Below, piece after piece: positions 10,731 to 23,320 of a stretch of DNA of 64,000 nt. The stretch comes from Myotis daubentonii. Taxonomy: Eukaryota > Chordata > Mammalia > Chiroptera > Vespertilionidae. The DNA lies in the NCBI RefSeq assembly GCF_963259705.1, contig NC_081850.1, forward strand, positions 41,439,167 to 41,503,166. The letters are read 5' to 3'. Numbering within the stretch: position 1 is the stretch's first letter; each line of letters begins with the position of its first letter. Both the position numbers and the translations under genes were made by a program. The notes below the pieces were generated by a model. That model saw nothing but the letters and a program-made list of their open reading frames with translations. It had not been told where the DNA came from and ran no database searches.

Positions 10731-12129
10731 TTTACTTTAAAGGAGCCAGGAGGCAGTGGTGCATGAGGCCGGTGTCTCCCAACTCTCATCAGCCTCACCC
10801 TTAGCTTTTCATTACAATTGGAGAATTGGTAGGAGCTGAAATGAGCACCATTTTAAGACAATCATTTAAGGGAAGACTGGTGTGGTGGATAGATACATAA
10901 ACGGACTCAGCATATATATTTTGGCCTCCTTCTAGTGATTTCTTGTGCCACAGAGATGGAGAGTCACATGATACGTTTCCAAAATTCCTTATATCTAGGT
11001 TTGTGGTTTAGTTTACACAATCAGATGAACTTGCAGACAACAAGGACTGACTGAAGTGGAAAGAGAAGCAAGGCTTTTGGCTTCCATGTTGCTGATTGGG
11101 TTTTAGCAGATGCTAACTGGTCCAAAGCCAGTGGCTATAGCTTATGTTTCCAAATCAAGGGCTGGCTTCCTGATGTTGGCAAGATCATTAACATCCTTGA
11201 ACCCTGTGGGATGGCTTTGAGAAACCAGCCTCCACATTCAGTCTAAAGCTTATTTCTTCAGTCTTCCAAGCAAATCTGAAAGCCACTTATTTCCATTTAA
11301 TAAAGTCTTTTCTGCATCACCTAGCTAGGGTGAAGTGTGTCATCTATAAGTTGAACTTAGATTGATATAAATGGATATCTCTATAACTGTCTTTGAGTGA
11401 GACCTTGCTCTGAATTGCCATATAAGTTTGAAAAGCATTTCTTCCCTTAGTCATGTTTTTCTCCACTTTATCAAGCTCGATAAGATCTAATATATTGCTA
11501 AGAAAAAACCTGAATGGCTGTTGTCCACTGGCGAAACAAGAAGGCCTCCAAGAAAGATAACAATGCTACCCTAGACTCTCCCAGTCAATCATCCCCTTAC
11601 TCTATTTTGATTGTCTTCAGAACATGTTTCAATACTTGATGTTTCATCAATTGATAATCACACAAATAACATAGATATAAAGTATGTAAGGTAAATTTCT
11701 GATTGGGTTCCATCTTTGAAGAGGGAATGAATTTCTGACCTTCTATGGAAGACAGGAAATGACTAGATTAGAATACCTCATTTGGGACTATTTCACTTCC
11801 ATGTATAACACGCATTTTGTTTGTAGTAATGATTCTATTTAAAAAATGTGATGTTTTATGTCTTGGTTGAAATGGGCCATTCAACAACTATCCCTGGAAA
11901 GACATTATAATGGACAACCACATTATTCTACAATTTTATAGCAATACAAATGTTTCCACTTCAAAGAAACAGGTATCACCAATATACATGCTGTTGAAAT
12001 TTGTTTAAAAGGTAAAATCCTAAGTCTCACACAGCTGTAAAACAAAAATGTATTAAAGATTGTATTTAACTGATTAAATGAGGGACCTGGTTTAGATGTT
12101 ATAAGCAGTTCAAAGGAAAAGTTGTGACA
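10731..12129. other. No recognisable gene or repeat
   Basis: Mixed-composition sequence without a family I can name. Possibly old repeat around 10740-11460; no coding signal. Confidence 0.5.
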
Positions 12130-12345
12130 ATCCCACAATTTATATAACTGAATATTTTTATAGCATTTACTACATTATGGTTTGGTTTTAATATAAGTCT
12201 TATATTTATTTGTTTGCCTATATCCCTACTTGGGTGTAAACTCTAAGGGAAAAAGACCATTTTATTTTTAACACCGTATTCCTAGAACCTGGAAAAGGGC
12301 CTGGTAAATATTTGCTGAATGAATGAATAAATGAATGGATGGAAA
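12130..12345 (+). repeat. L2 LINE 3' end (old)
   Basis: 'gggtgtaaactctaagggaaaaagaccat', 'cgtattcctagaacctggaaaagggcctggtaaatatttgctgaatgaatgaa' is the characteristic L2 tail. Confidence 0.75.
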
Positions 12346-13594
12346 GTTTCTCAAAATCCAGCCTCCAGCCCCTTACACACATTTACATTTAGTAACCAAT
12401 CTATTGCTAACAAATTTTCAGTAAGAAAATTGATTCTGTGCACATGGGCATTTGTATAACACTTCTATAACATGTGCTTTCTATAACAGCCACTGTGAGA
12501 ATTTTATCTCGGCTTCCTTGGTTGTCAGCTCAGCTACTTTATGCTAGAAGTTGATGTTGTGCACAGATACTTTATTTGGCTTTAAAAATGTCAATGAAGC
12601 TTTTTAATAGATTGGAAACATTTGAAAATTAGAGTATTTTCCCTAAAAAATTGATATTTCTGGCTTCTGTTGAACAATTTGATATTGCAACACTGGACTT
12701 ATAATTATTCGTGACAGCCATTAGCTATATCTGAAGAACTGCTCTACCTGTAAGACAAGACATGTATTTCTGGCCTTCTACCCTCATTTATGTCACCTGC
12801 TTGTCCCCTGGAGGCATTTGAATGTTTGACCCCTGCTGTAAGTCATTTTTTGGCAGGTGCAGCTTTCTTTTTTTGCTCTGATTTGCATTTTCAGAATGTA
12901 AACAAAAGTAGTATAAGTAGCTGGCAGGGTCATGTGACTGCTTATTGAATAAATGGAGTCTCTGTTATCGCATCCCTATTAAAACCATAGTATCTGGAGA
13001 AACACAGCATAAAATGTGAGTTACTGTTATATAAAAATCACATTATAGACCTTCCTCCTTGGAAATACTCACGTCTCCATTTTACCTGCATATTCAAATC
13101 ATAATGTGTTAATGGGTAAAAAAATATTTTTATATATTTATTATGGTAAGAAATTACTCCTGACTCATCTTACTTTTTATGCTTAATGTTTGAATGATAT
13201 ATTCATTTTGCATCACATGTGTGTGAAAATTCTGAAACATATTTTAATTCAGTTAATGTAGTAGTGAGAGAGCTGTTATATAGACCTCATCAATAATTAC
13301 ACAGAAGGGTCTGTTAGACTAACAGATGCTCCAACAGTATAAACAAAATGTTTTGTTTAGAGTTCTTTTTAACTTTACATATTTAATTTTAATAATATTT
13401 TAGTTGAGTTATCATCATTTATAGCACTGCAAATTTAGTTTTAAACATACACAGCATGAAATTTTTATAGTTATGAAATATATAGTATCTCGGGGCACAG
13501 TTATACATGAATTGATTAGTTGTAGACAGTGAACAATCTAAAATTCTTGACATTCTTAAGAGAAAAAAATACAAACTTAGGTGTGAATAATCTT
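12346..13594. other. No recognisable gene or repeat
   Basis: AT-rich, no coding signal. Holds TAATTA-type and other AT-rich clusters only. Confidence 0.5.
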
Positions 13595-13596
13595 AT

Positions 13597-14030
13597 TTTT
13601 TTAAATGTGTTTTTATTGCCCTGACCGGTTTGGCTCAGTGGATAGAGCATCAGCCTGCAGACTGAAGGGTCCAGATTCGATTCCGGTCAAGGGCATGTAC
13701 CTTGGTTGCATGCACATCCCCAGTAGGGAGTGTGCAGGAGGCAGCTGAATCAATGTGTCTCTCTCATCGATGTTTCTAATTCTCTATCCCTCTCCTTCTT
13801 CCTTCCTCTCTGTAAAAAAATCAATAAAATATACATATTTTTTAAATGTGTTTTTATTAATTTTAGAGAGAGAAGAAGAGGGAGAGAGTGAAACACAGAA
13901 ACATCTATGAGAAAGCTGCCTCCTGCATGTCAAGCCCGCAATCCAGGCATGTGCCCTGACTAGAAATGGAACAGGTGACCTCTCAGTGCTTGGGTCAACA
14001 CTCAACTACTGAGCCACACCAGCTGGGAAA
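13597..14030 (-). mobile_element. Older VES-type tRNA SINE, split by a younger one
   Basis: The body at 13859-14030 reads as a reversed VES SINE: 'tttagagagagaagaagagggagag', 'agctgcctcctgcatgtc', 'gagccacaccagctggg'. Its A/T-rich tail at the left was the target of the plus-strand VES at 13618-13836. The right end contains the degenerate pol III A-box region. Confidence 0.8.
13618..13836 (+). mobile_element. VES SINE with ~21-bp target duplication
   Basis: Full-length tRNA-derived bat SINE. The pol III A-box region is 'ggctcagtggatagagc', the B box is 'gattcgattcc', then 'aagggcatgtacctt', 'ggaggcagctga', a pyrimidine-rich stretch and 'tcaataaaata' tail. The target duplication (TTTTTTAAATGTGTTTTTATT) lies at about 13597-13617 and 13838-13858, inside the tail of an older reversed VES copy. 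Confidence 0.92.
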
Positions 14031-14674
14031 TTATCTGATTTAATGAAAACATTATCTATACAGGTGAGACAAAACTGTCAGAATTAAAATCATTGGGACA
14101 ATTACGTTTTATTTTACAGTATTTTCCTTTTCAAATCTTAGAGCTTATTGTTTCATAATAATAATTTACCATTTGGGGGTAGCTATTTAAAACTTTCAAG
14201 CCATTTTCATCTGACTTATTGCCTTCGATCAAATACAGAAAAGGTCATTCTCTCAACATAGTTGAACTCAATCTTTTTTTAAGAACTAGCTGCCATTCTG
14301 CATGAAAAACCCACACCAATTTGCACACTGATTATAACCAATGCACCATTTGCTTAGAAGTTCTCTAAAGCAAAAGTTTAAAACAGTGTCCTTAGGGAGC
14401 ACTTGGCCCTGAAAATGTAATATTTCACCTACATGGTGGTTGAAGGTTTATTTGAAATGTCTGTCAATATGTGAATATCTAGAAATATCTCAAAATAATG
14501 GATTTCAGTCTTCTTTCAAAACAATGTGAAGATCAGCACAGGGTCTGCCTACCCTCATGGAAATACTCTGCTGGAATAGGGTAGTGATGGCTTGCTTGTT
14601 AGCACTCTACAGTTACTGTTTCACTGTAACAGGGGCAACCTCGGTCATTTACATTTACATTACATTCTAGTGCT

Positions 14675-14868
14675 GTCCTTCCAGGAGTTTCCAAACTTGA
14701 TGCACATGCTAATCATGGTAGAAATTTTAAAAGTATTGATTCCTTTTACCCATATGACCAATTAAATAATAGTTTCTGAGGAAGTAGCCAGGGGGTGGTT
14801 TGAAGCTCCCTGGATGATTCTAATCTATATTTGGGTTTCTGAACCAAAATTCTACAGTTTTATGAATA
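14675..14868 (-). mobile_element. MER1/MER5-group hAT-Charlie element
   Basis: 'ttccaaacttgatgcacatgctaatcatgg' through 'tttgaagctccctggatgattctaat' follows the hAT-Charlie MER1/MER5-group layout. Ends decayed; strand tentative. Confidence 0.55.
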
Positions 14869-14884
14869 TGTTCTAACTCACTGG

Positions 14885-15045
14885 GACGCAAAAAGGGGTC
14901 AGTCACATGATCTGCATCTCCTAGGAGATTGTAAAAAGTGCATATTGCATGGCTCATGCCAGATCTACAAAATCAAACTGCTGAGATGGAGCCCAGGAAA
15001 TGGTCTAACACACTTTCCAAGAACTACAAGTGACAGAATCGTATC
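14885..15045 (-). mobile_element. MER5A-like hAT-Charlie element
   Basis: 'gtcagtcacatgatctgcatctcctaggagattgtaaaaagtgcata', 'gctgagatggagcccaggaaatggtctaacacactttcca' fits the reversed MER5A interior with decayed ends. Confidence 0.55.
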
Positions 15046-15964
15046 TTGACCTTTTCTCTTCTACTCAGCATCTTTTCTGAACCCTACACACAAGCCCTAG
15101 TATCATCTGCTTATCTCTAATGTTCTAGTTCCTTTCAACCTAAGAGCCCACTGAAGCTGGTCTTCTACTCTAGTTCTATATGTTTGAGATTTACCTTTAA
15201 ACTTCTGGCCTTATTCAACTGAAGCTACTTTTTTTTTTACAGTGGTTGGAGGAGAAAAACAATTAGATATTAATTTTATTATTATGATTACTACTTTGGT
15301 TATCCTTACGGAGGATTTGGATTTCAAAGAGTGGTTGTTAATGTAGATAAATCTCAAATTTCAGGAATTTCAGTTATTATAGGGAAGATTTGGGGATGGG
15401 GGAAAGGAGATGCAAACAATTTTCCATTCAAACCTATTATCTAGTAACTGACCTAACCCTATACTATACATTTTCACTTATATTTGTATGCCATTTTCTT
15501 TGAGCCTCATTTTATATATCTGTAAACTATAAAGGTTGTGGAAAAATCATGTTTCTTTTTGAAAATAAGAGCTCTTTCTTCAAACAAAATCTCATTATTC
15601 AAAATAACTAGAAGAAAATTTAATAAATTCTGTAGAGGGACACAGAGCATGGCTATTTACCAGTTTTTCCCTCCTTCTGACTTCAAACAATTAGAAAAAT
15701 AGAAAGAAAGAAAAAAGGAAAAAGGTATTTTTAGTGAAAAAGACCCTTTTCACTATTTCCTAGATACTAATAAAATCTAACTACATGTATATTTCCACAA
15801 ATTCTTTGCATTGTAGCAGCCAGAGAAATTTGATTAGTAGCACATGAGAAACGACAATTTATACAATTGAAACTGGTATCATTTGTTCTAATATATTAAA
15901 ATATAGCATTTATTGAAACCATAGTGTTTCAGGAAAAGTGTTACATGGTTAAAATAGATTGAAA
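15046..15964. other. No recognisable gene or repeat
   Basis: AT-rich with short purine tracts (15700-15725). Nothing identifiable. Confidence 0.5.
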
Positions 15965-16095
15965 ATATCATTAAAACACTGCGATGTAGTTATTACTACC
16001 AGCATTTTTCCAACGAGGCACAAAGGTATGTAAATTACCTAAGATCATACACCTTCTCAGAGGCAGATCCAGTCTCCTAACCAGTGCCCACCTTA
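15965..16095 (-). repeat. MIR SINE (old)
   Basis: 'attattactaccagcatttttccaacgaggcacaaaggtatgtaaattacctaagatcatac' corresponds to the reversed MIR core. Confidence 0.65.
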
Positions 16096-16234
16096 ATAGA
16101 AAGACCTTATTTCATTCATTGCTCGCTGCTATTGCTCATTGGGAAACACAGACTGTTTCAGACACACATTCCAGGTCATATTTTTAATGTTCCTCGTTAG
16201 AGAAGGAATATGGAGTGTGTTTTACTGCTATTGG

Positions 16235-16410
16235 ATATAGTATATTGAAGTAGGCCAGACCACCCATTGGAGTCAGTTTTAGTTCTAGCAAATACTCTAT
16301 TTCCTCACTTACAAAATAAAATTATAATCATTACTTTGCAGAATTGTTAGAAGAAGAAAATATAACATTGGTAGGGAAGAAGAATGCCTGGCATATAAAA
16401 CATGTTTAAA
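16235..16410 (+). repeat. MIR SINE (old)
   Basis: 'ttggagtcagttttagttctagcaaat', 'tatttcctcacttacaaaataaaattataat', 'gaatgcctggcatata' in MIR order. Confidence 0.65.
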
Positions 16411-16974
16411 ATGTTAGTTTCATTTCTCTCTACCTCATTTTCCATTGGCTTGGTGCCATGACAATAAATAAGAGTTAAATATTTCATGCAATTTTGATAT
16501 TATTAAATGTGGGGAGGTTTAATACAAACATCATACACCTACTAGAATCATAGGAGCCCTTTTAGCTTTACAACATTATTTGCAGAACTAGAATAGAGTC
16601 TAAAATAAGAAGAGTATTTTTTTTCTTTTTTGCTGGGTGGTCCATATGTTTTTGATGAGAAATAACTTATAAAAAAGATGAAGTACTTGTCAAATAAAAA
16701 AGATTAATTAATAATAATGCTATAAAAGCTAAATCTCAACAAATAAATTTGCCCTCAAATGAAACTAAATGTTTGTATCCCTACGTTCTTCACTTTTCAA
16801 ATTCTTCCCAAAGATTATGCATGCAGAATAAAAAAAATTAGCTTTCTGAGTGTTTGAAGAAAAGGGTACTAAATCAGAATAAATATATTCTCCTTTCAAT
16901 AATAAATAATTTTTCTATAATTTACAAATACTCCTTAGTAGGTTTTATTCTTCTTGATTAAAGTGGTAATTTTT

Positions 16975-17105
16975 CAGCCACTTTGGAAGATAGTTCCTTA
17001 GAAACCTAAACATACTTTTACCACATAATCCAGTAATTGTGCTCCTTAATCTTTACCCAAAGGAGTTGGGAAATTACGTCCACACAAAAACCTGCACATG
17101 GATGA
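16975..17105 (+). mobile_element. L1 ORF2 fragment (old)
   Basis: 'agccactttggaagatagttccttagaaacctaaacatacttttaccacataatccagtaattg' then 'ccacacaaaaacctgcacatggatg' is L1 ORF2 3' region. Confidence 0.7.
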
Positions 17106-18177
17106 GTAAGACAACAAAAGGATTTAACAACAAGTGAAATTGGGGCATCAGTCATGGCGTGGAGTTGAAAAAGCCAGAGAACTGAAGGCAAATTTAGTGA
17201 ATTCTGAGATCTCCTAGAGATTGTCTATTCTACAGAACAAATGCATCTCCTTGTAACAAGGACAACTACATAAAGCAGCTCACCATGTCATATGGAAATT
17301 CTGCACCTTCCTGTGGTGACTGAATCAGTGCAAAGAGGGTTTATTCACATATAAACAAAATGAAGCAACAGCTTAGTTACCAAATCTCCCAGTTTACTCC
17401 ATTTGATAGCTTAAAATGTGATAATGCTAACCCTCCCAACACATGTAAACACCTAGAAATGACAGCAAAATATAACAAAATTGTCTTTTACATGTACTCT
17501 TGAGCATAGAAAAGAATCCCAGGTGTCAAAAATTAAGAAGAAACTGAAAGAGAATTAGATGAAAGCTTAAGTATTTGTAGTAAAAAACAAACAAACAAAA
17601 AAACCACAATTCCTAAAATGGATAAATAAAATTAAAGCAATATAGTTACATTGCAGTATTTTGTTGTGACACCATCTATACTTAAAAAAAAATCTTACAC
17701 AATATTCACAAGTAGGAAACATTATTTATTCAGGAAAAATAATTAATTTGAGCTTTATAATAATGGTAGATACTGGTTATATTTAAACATAAGGAACGAA
17801 AGGATTGAAAATGTATATTCCAATCTTATGAAATAAAAAAAATTAATAAAAACAAAAATACCTAATAACAATTTCACCAATCCAAAAGATCAATGAAAGG
17901 TAAAGATCAGAGGAAATAAAAACCCAAATCAAAGGGGTAGAAATAGCAACAAAAATATTATAAATTATAAAGAAATATAGATGAGTTAAATGAACTGGCT
18001 AAAAACTTGCTTCTCAAATTGGTATAAAAAAATAAAATTTGATTACAAAACATTTGTGAGCAATACAAAAAACAAAATATGTACACAAAATAAATGAAAA
18101 GGGACAAAAACACATAAACTAGGCAAAAAAATAAGTGAAAGAGTTGAAAAGAAAGAAAAGAAAGAAAACAACAGATG
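17106..18177. other. A-rich sequence, no recognisable gene
   Basis: Strongly A-rich on the plus strand with AAAT and GAAA runs (a short GAAAA repeat at about 18145-18170). May contain decayed L1 but I cannot align it. Confidence 0.4.
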
Positions 18178-18420
18178 TGGCATACTCAATGTTTTATGAG
18201 TTTGAGAAGAATGTGTATTCTGCTATTTTGAATGGAGTATTCTATAAATATCAATTAGAATAAGTTGATTAATAGTGCTGTTCAAATCATCTATAGCCAT
18301 GCTGATTTTCTGCCTCTTTCATATATCAGTTACTGTTAGGGCTGTTGAAATCTTCAACTATAACAGTGGATTTGTTTATGTCTCCTTGTGATTCTACATA
18401 TTTTACCTCTTACATTCTGA
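18178..18420 (-). mobile_element. L1 ORF2 (left part), split by a Helitron
   Basis: Reversed L1: 'gagaagaatgtgtattctgctattttgaatggagtattctataaat', 'ggctgttgaaatcttcaactataacagtgg'. Continues on the far side of the Helitron at 19025. Confidence 0.8.
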
Positions 18421-19024
18421 CTAGAGGCCGGGTGCACGAGATTCATGCATGGGGGGGGGGGGAGGTGGTCCCCTCAGCCCAGCCTGTACCCTCTCTAATC
18501 TGGGAACCCTTGGGGGATGTCTGACTGCCCTGGGATGGGGCCTAAACTGGTGGTCAGACATCCCTCTCACAATCTTGGACTGCTGGCTCCTAATCACTCA
18601 CATGCCTGCCTGCCTGATCACCCCTAACTGCCCTCCCTGCCAGCCTGATCACCTTCAACCGCCTCTGCCTGCCAGCCTGATCACTCCTCACTGCCCCCTC
18701 CTGCCGGCCTGGTCACCCTTCACTGCGCCACCACCCCCACACCCCACCGGTCTGGTCACCCTCAACTGCCCCACCCACCAGCCTGGTTGTCTCCAACTGT
18801 TGCCCCTGCCAGCCTGGTCACCCCATGCAGCCTGCTGTTCAGTCATTTGGTCACCCCTCACTGCCCCTCCCCCACCAGCCTGGTCTCCCTATGCAGCCTG
18901 CTGGTCAGTCATTTGGTCGTCCCTCACTAATCCCCCTGCCAGTCTGATCGCCCCATGCAGCCTGTTTGGTCATCCATTCAGTTGTTTCGGTTACGACAGT
19001 CGCTTAGGCTTTTACATAAATAGA
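18421..19024 (-). mobile_element. Helitron (HeliBat-like) with internal minisatellite
   Basis: The 3' CTAG is at 18421-18424 with an adjacent hairpin (GTGCACGAGATTCATGCAT). The 5' TC is at 19024-19023, then ATTTATGTAAAAGCCTAAGCG on the minus strand. It sits precisely between A18420 and T19025, and joining those bases restores a continuous L1. The interior (about 18600-18960) is a degenerate tandem array of units containing 'gccagcctg(g/a)tcaccc'. That array accounts for a long but meaningless plus-strand frame (18449-19054). Confidence 0.92.
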
Positions 19025-19425
19025 TGCTCTTTTGTTAGGTGTATAAACATTTAAGATTGCTCTGCTTTCTTGAAAAAATGGACCATGTTGGAATTATGTA
19101 ATGCCTCTTTGTCCCTGATAGCTTTCCTTGTTCTGAATTTTGCATTATTTGAAATTAACCCAACTTCCCCAGCTTTCTTTTGATTACTGTTAATATGATA
19201 TATCTTTCTCCATCCTTTTACTTTTGACCTGTCTTTACTTTTAAAGTGGATTTATTGTAGACAAACTATAGGTGATCTTGTTTTCTATCCATTCTAATAG
19301 ACACGGTCTTTTTATTGGTATATTAAGACTACTCACATTTACAATGATTATTTGATATAGCTGGATTAACATCTACCCTTTATCTCATTTCTCTGATAAT
19401 TTTAGGAGTTCTTGATTTTCAGTGT
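19025..19425 (-). mobile_element. L1 ORF2 (right part)
   Basis: Resumes the L1 at 'tgctcttttgttaggtgtataaacatttaagattg' and runs through 'ttgtccctgatagctttccttgttctgaa' and 'tttattgtagacaaactatagg' to about 19425. Several frame breaks. Confidence 0.8.
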
Positions 19426-19754
19426 TTCAGCTTTGTTCTTGCTTTGAGAGTAAGCATAATTACTTCTAAGCCATTTACATATCAAAGTGATAACTAAAAA
19501 ACTCCTCTTTATTTATTTTTTAAATAATTTGAAATTATACACAACAAAAGAATATGGCCTGTTTATAACTAAATAAAATGTTACAAATAAAACAAATTCC
19601 TTTTTTACCCTCTTTCTCCAACTGCCAAGCATACTGCTCTATCATTTTCCCAGAAGTTATTGTTACCAATTTGATGTATCTCCGTTTAGATACTTTTTCT
19701 ATATATTTATATACATAGAAAATGTATACATATAAATATATACATAAATATATC

Positions 19755-19830
19755 CCAGACATGGAGGAGCCTTAAATGTACCTTATTGAGTGAAAGAAGC
19801 CAATCTGCAAAGTCTACATACTATTGGGAC
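19755..19830 (+). mobile_element. Possible L1 3' fragment
   Basis: 'agacatggaggagccttaaatgtaccttattgagtgaaagaagccaatctgcaaagtctacatact' resembles the end of L1 ORF2/3' UTR. Short and isolated. Confidence 0.5.
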
Positions 19831-22148
19831 ATTTAAGCTATTTCCAAGTTTTTCTCTACTATAACTGATGCTCCAGTGAAAATCCTTGTAATTGCAACCT
19901 TATCTTATTAGGAGGTGAATTTTCAACAGAAGCAGAAGACTCTCTCATAACAAATAAATCTTTCCAAGAGTTTTGGAAAAGGGTTTCAATGACCTTTGGC
20001 TCTAAGAGAATCCAGATGATAGTCCGAAAATAATTCAGGGCCATTCTGTTATATTAGCTTTTCTCTAAGTAAGGATCCTGATCGAATCTGGAACTCTATC
20101 AATCAATAATATCTGCACACTAATCATGAAAGGCACTTGTTTTAGGTATTTTCATAAGAGACTTATAACTCTATCAAGTAAAAATTATTAATGGACACTA
20201 GTTATAGAAAGAGGCATTTATGATAAAGTAAGAATGTACTACAATTGAATAATACATATAAAATGTTTTAATATAGCCAAAAGTAATTAGTAGATCCTAA
20301 TTATTAAAATACATTTACTTCAAACAGGAATAAAATATTTTATATTAATAAAAGAATAAAGTAGAATTTGGATCATAAACAGAAGTATTGGTTCTTAATA
20401 TATGCTCACTTTAAATAAAACATGATGACCTCAGATTATATTTAAAACCTTCATAAGAATATTTAGCATCAAAGCAGGTGACAAAGTACCCAAAATAAAA
20501 AGTCAATAGAACCAAATTTTCTGAAAACTTGAAACCATTTGCCTGTCAGAACTGAGGACATTTTAAATATCATACTCTCTTTAAATTGTTTATTATGCTT
20601 TTATTTGATTTGGTTTGGTTTAATCACAGGAGTAAAAATAATTGTTAGCATTTTCAGGCAACTAGGAGGGATTAACTTGGCTGAACTGGCCACTTCTGAG
20701 CGGAAATGTTTTTGAACTGGAAAACAAACAAAAAAATGGCACATTTTTCTTTCGAATGTAAAGGAACATACTGGATGACATCTATTTCAAAAGTCCATGA
20801 AAGAGTGACCTCAGCAGACTAGTTAGTGGCTATGCTGAGACTTAAATTTGCATACTTAATTGTTTATTTAACTGCTAGTTATTACTTTCCTCAAGGTTGG
20901 TGGCACTTTTATAATCATGTTTTAGATCCTGGCAAATTATTTATTTAATCATTGGTTCCCAAGGACCAGGTTGTAAAATGCTATTTAAGAGGCAATGTAA
21001 CAACTCAAAATCAATGAAAACGCTGAACAAAGGAAAGAGTATGCCATTATCTCACTAGCCTTGTAGAAAAATTCTTAACTTTTCCCAATTTCTCTCTAGC
21101 CTCTGCCACATGCACAAGTACTTGTTTTTTCTTCTTTCCCTACGTATTTAGCAGTTTTACAATGACCCTCACAAATGTGTGATTTTTTTTCTTTCTAATT
21201 TCTTTCCATCTTTTAATCCTTTCAGTCTCAGTATTCTTTTCCATCTCCCATCAACTTCTCTGAATGCCAAAGAGGTAACAATTGTGTAGGCAATAAGCCT
21301 TCCTGACAAAAAATCAGGCTAAACCTCTTGTGCAATGGTTTCCATAGAATTTTAAGCTTTCTAGGAGATGTCATTTCAAATATAGTAACTTTTCATCTAA
21401 GCTTTGTTCTTTTTCCCCACTCTTGCCTCCACCCTCCTCCACTTATATAAAACTCTCCATACCTCTACCCAACAAAAGTAAAATAAAATAAGATAAAATA
21501 AAATAAAACAAAACTCAGAATAGCGAATGGAACAGAAATACTGACAACCCAAAAGGACAGAAAATACAGGAAGTGGGGACACAGCTTACAACAAAGGGTT
21601 TTAAATGTCTAGAAATCATGAAATGAAAGACATGGACATCAGGGTGATGAAGGTCCTAGAGCTCTGTCAGAAGAACTCTATGAATAGCCTCTGAAAGAAA
21701 AAGAACCAGTCACATCTATTGAGGAGTGGGTGCGGAAGTGGATTGGAACAGTGACACCCTCCAGAATTTACCTGAAGGAGGCTGCTATGGTAATCACAAA
21801 GGTAACTGACCCTAAATTAAAGGTCTATTCTCTGCACTTCTCTTAGCTCTCATTTTTAGAATTGGACTTTACCATTCCATCCTTCTGATGTTAAGAACTT
21901 GGCAGGGAAAATGGCCCCTGCCAAAGCTTTCAACATGACACACTGTTGAAAACTGACACGGGAGAGTAGAGAAACGATAGGTGGGACCATCATCTAAAAC
22001 TATAAAATAGCATGGAGTCAAATCATTGAAAGAGTTGAAAAATACTCTGTATATTCCAAAATGCTATCAACATTTTGTTTATTAATATTATTACTCATTA
22101 TTAGTGCATCTTAACAATCTATTGACCATTCTCTGCTAACTTCTAAGT
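19831..22148. other. No recognisable gene or repeat
   Basis: About 2.3 kb of AT-rich sequence with no clear transposable element. The density of clean sequence here makes it a candidate for conserved non-coding DNA, but I cannot test that. Confidence 0.45.
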
Positions 22149-22230
22149 CAGTGGTTCTCAAATTTGTTGGCTTCAGAACATTTTACACTTTGAAAATTAA
22201 TAAAAAGCCCTAAGAGCCATTGTTTATGTT

Positions 22231-22285
<55 letters not shown>

Positions 22286-22680
22286 CTATATTTCAAGTTC
22301 AAACAGCAATGTAAAAATGATTTATTAATTTAGCTTAAATTAACAATAAGTCCATTACAGGTTAAGGTAAACAACATACTTTTATGAAGAATAACTACTT
22401 TACAATATTCCATAACATTTTGAGAAGAATGGCATTGCTTTACATTTTTTAAAAAGCTGTTTAATGCCTAGCTTAATAGAAGACAGCTAGATTCTCAAAT
22501 TATTCTGAATTCAGTCTGTTGTGATATGACATGTCACACAGTCTCTGGAAAACTAAGGTATATGTTCATGACAGAATAAGATAATGACTAATAATGGCTT
22601 ATCATTATTATGAAAATTATTTTGATCTCATGAACTCCTGAAAGTATCTTAGGGATCTACCATTTGAGAATGAATCTCTG
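22149..22680 (+). mobile_element. Old hAT-Charlie-type non-autonomous transposon
   Basis: Begins CAGTGGTTCTCAAA and ends with a decayed 'catttgagaatgaatctctg' inverted terminus. Interior blocks include 'agccctaagagccattgtttatgtt', 'cctagcttaataga' and 'atctcatgaactcctgaaag'. It is split internally by an (AT)n run. The flanking 8-mers (TTCTAAGT, CCCAAAGT) are only partly similar, as expected for age. Confidence 0.65.
22234..22281. repeat. (AT)n microsatellite
   Basis: About 23 perfect AT units inside the old hAT element. Confidence 0.97.
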
Positions 22681-22906
22681 CCCAAAGTCATTGTAGTTCC
22701 CAGACCAGCCCACATTTCTAACATGAAAGAATATAATTTAGTTGTTGTCCTTTTCTCTTCAATGAAAACACATCACAACAATGATATTAATCCTTGAGAA
22801 AGAAAATTAGAAGTTTTTTATCTGCCCTCTAAATCTTAAAAGTTGTTTTGTAAGAACATACAAATTATAACAATTCTAATGTAGATCAATTTTATACATA
22901 TATATA

Positions 22907-23035
22907 TGGTGGGACAAAAGTAGGTTTACAGTTGTGAATATGTGAAACAAGAGTTTATTCTTGTATTATTATTATCCATTAATTAATCGTATTATTTTCC
23001 ATATGAACAACTGTAAACCTGCTTTTGATCTGACC
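22907..23035. mobile_element. Mariner-type MITE
   Basis: About 129 bp with imperfect inverted ends GGACAAAAGTAGGTTTACAG and CTGTAAACCTGCTTTTGATC, flanked by TA. The same ends occur in the copy at 54095-54226. Non-coding. Confidence 0.8.
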
Positions 23036-23149
23036 TATGTATATCTATAGTTGGTCGATGTTAGTGTAGATATATTTATTTACATTTCATAATCATTTAT
23101 TTAAATTTCAAAATAATTTATTTAAATGTCATAATAATTTGCTACATAA

Positions 23150-23290
23150 GTAAAGCAGGCAATGTTCTGATGCCCATTTTAGTTATGATAAAACTGAGCC
23201 TCTGCAAGGAAAAACGGCTTCTCCAATTACACTGAATTTATGCATCTCGTTAAATTGAGAGAGTTAAACGGAGTTGAATATTGTGCTACC
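23150..23290 (-). repeat. MIR SINE (old)
   Basis: 'gatgcccattttagttatgataaaactgagcctctgcaaggaaaaacggcttctccaattacac' is reversed MIR core. Confidence 0.6.
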
Positions 23291-23320
23291 AGTGAAGAAT
23301 GCTCAACAAAGTGATTTGAC

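Noticed and set aside
13618..13690. tRNA gene
   Set aside because: A and B boxes are present but belong to a tRNA-derived VES SINE with tail and target duplication.
18449..19054. 201-codon plus-strand frame
   Set aside because: Lies in the C-rich minisatellite interior of a minus-strand Helitron; translation is a repeated Pro/Ala/Leu-rich pattern with no domain.
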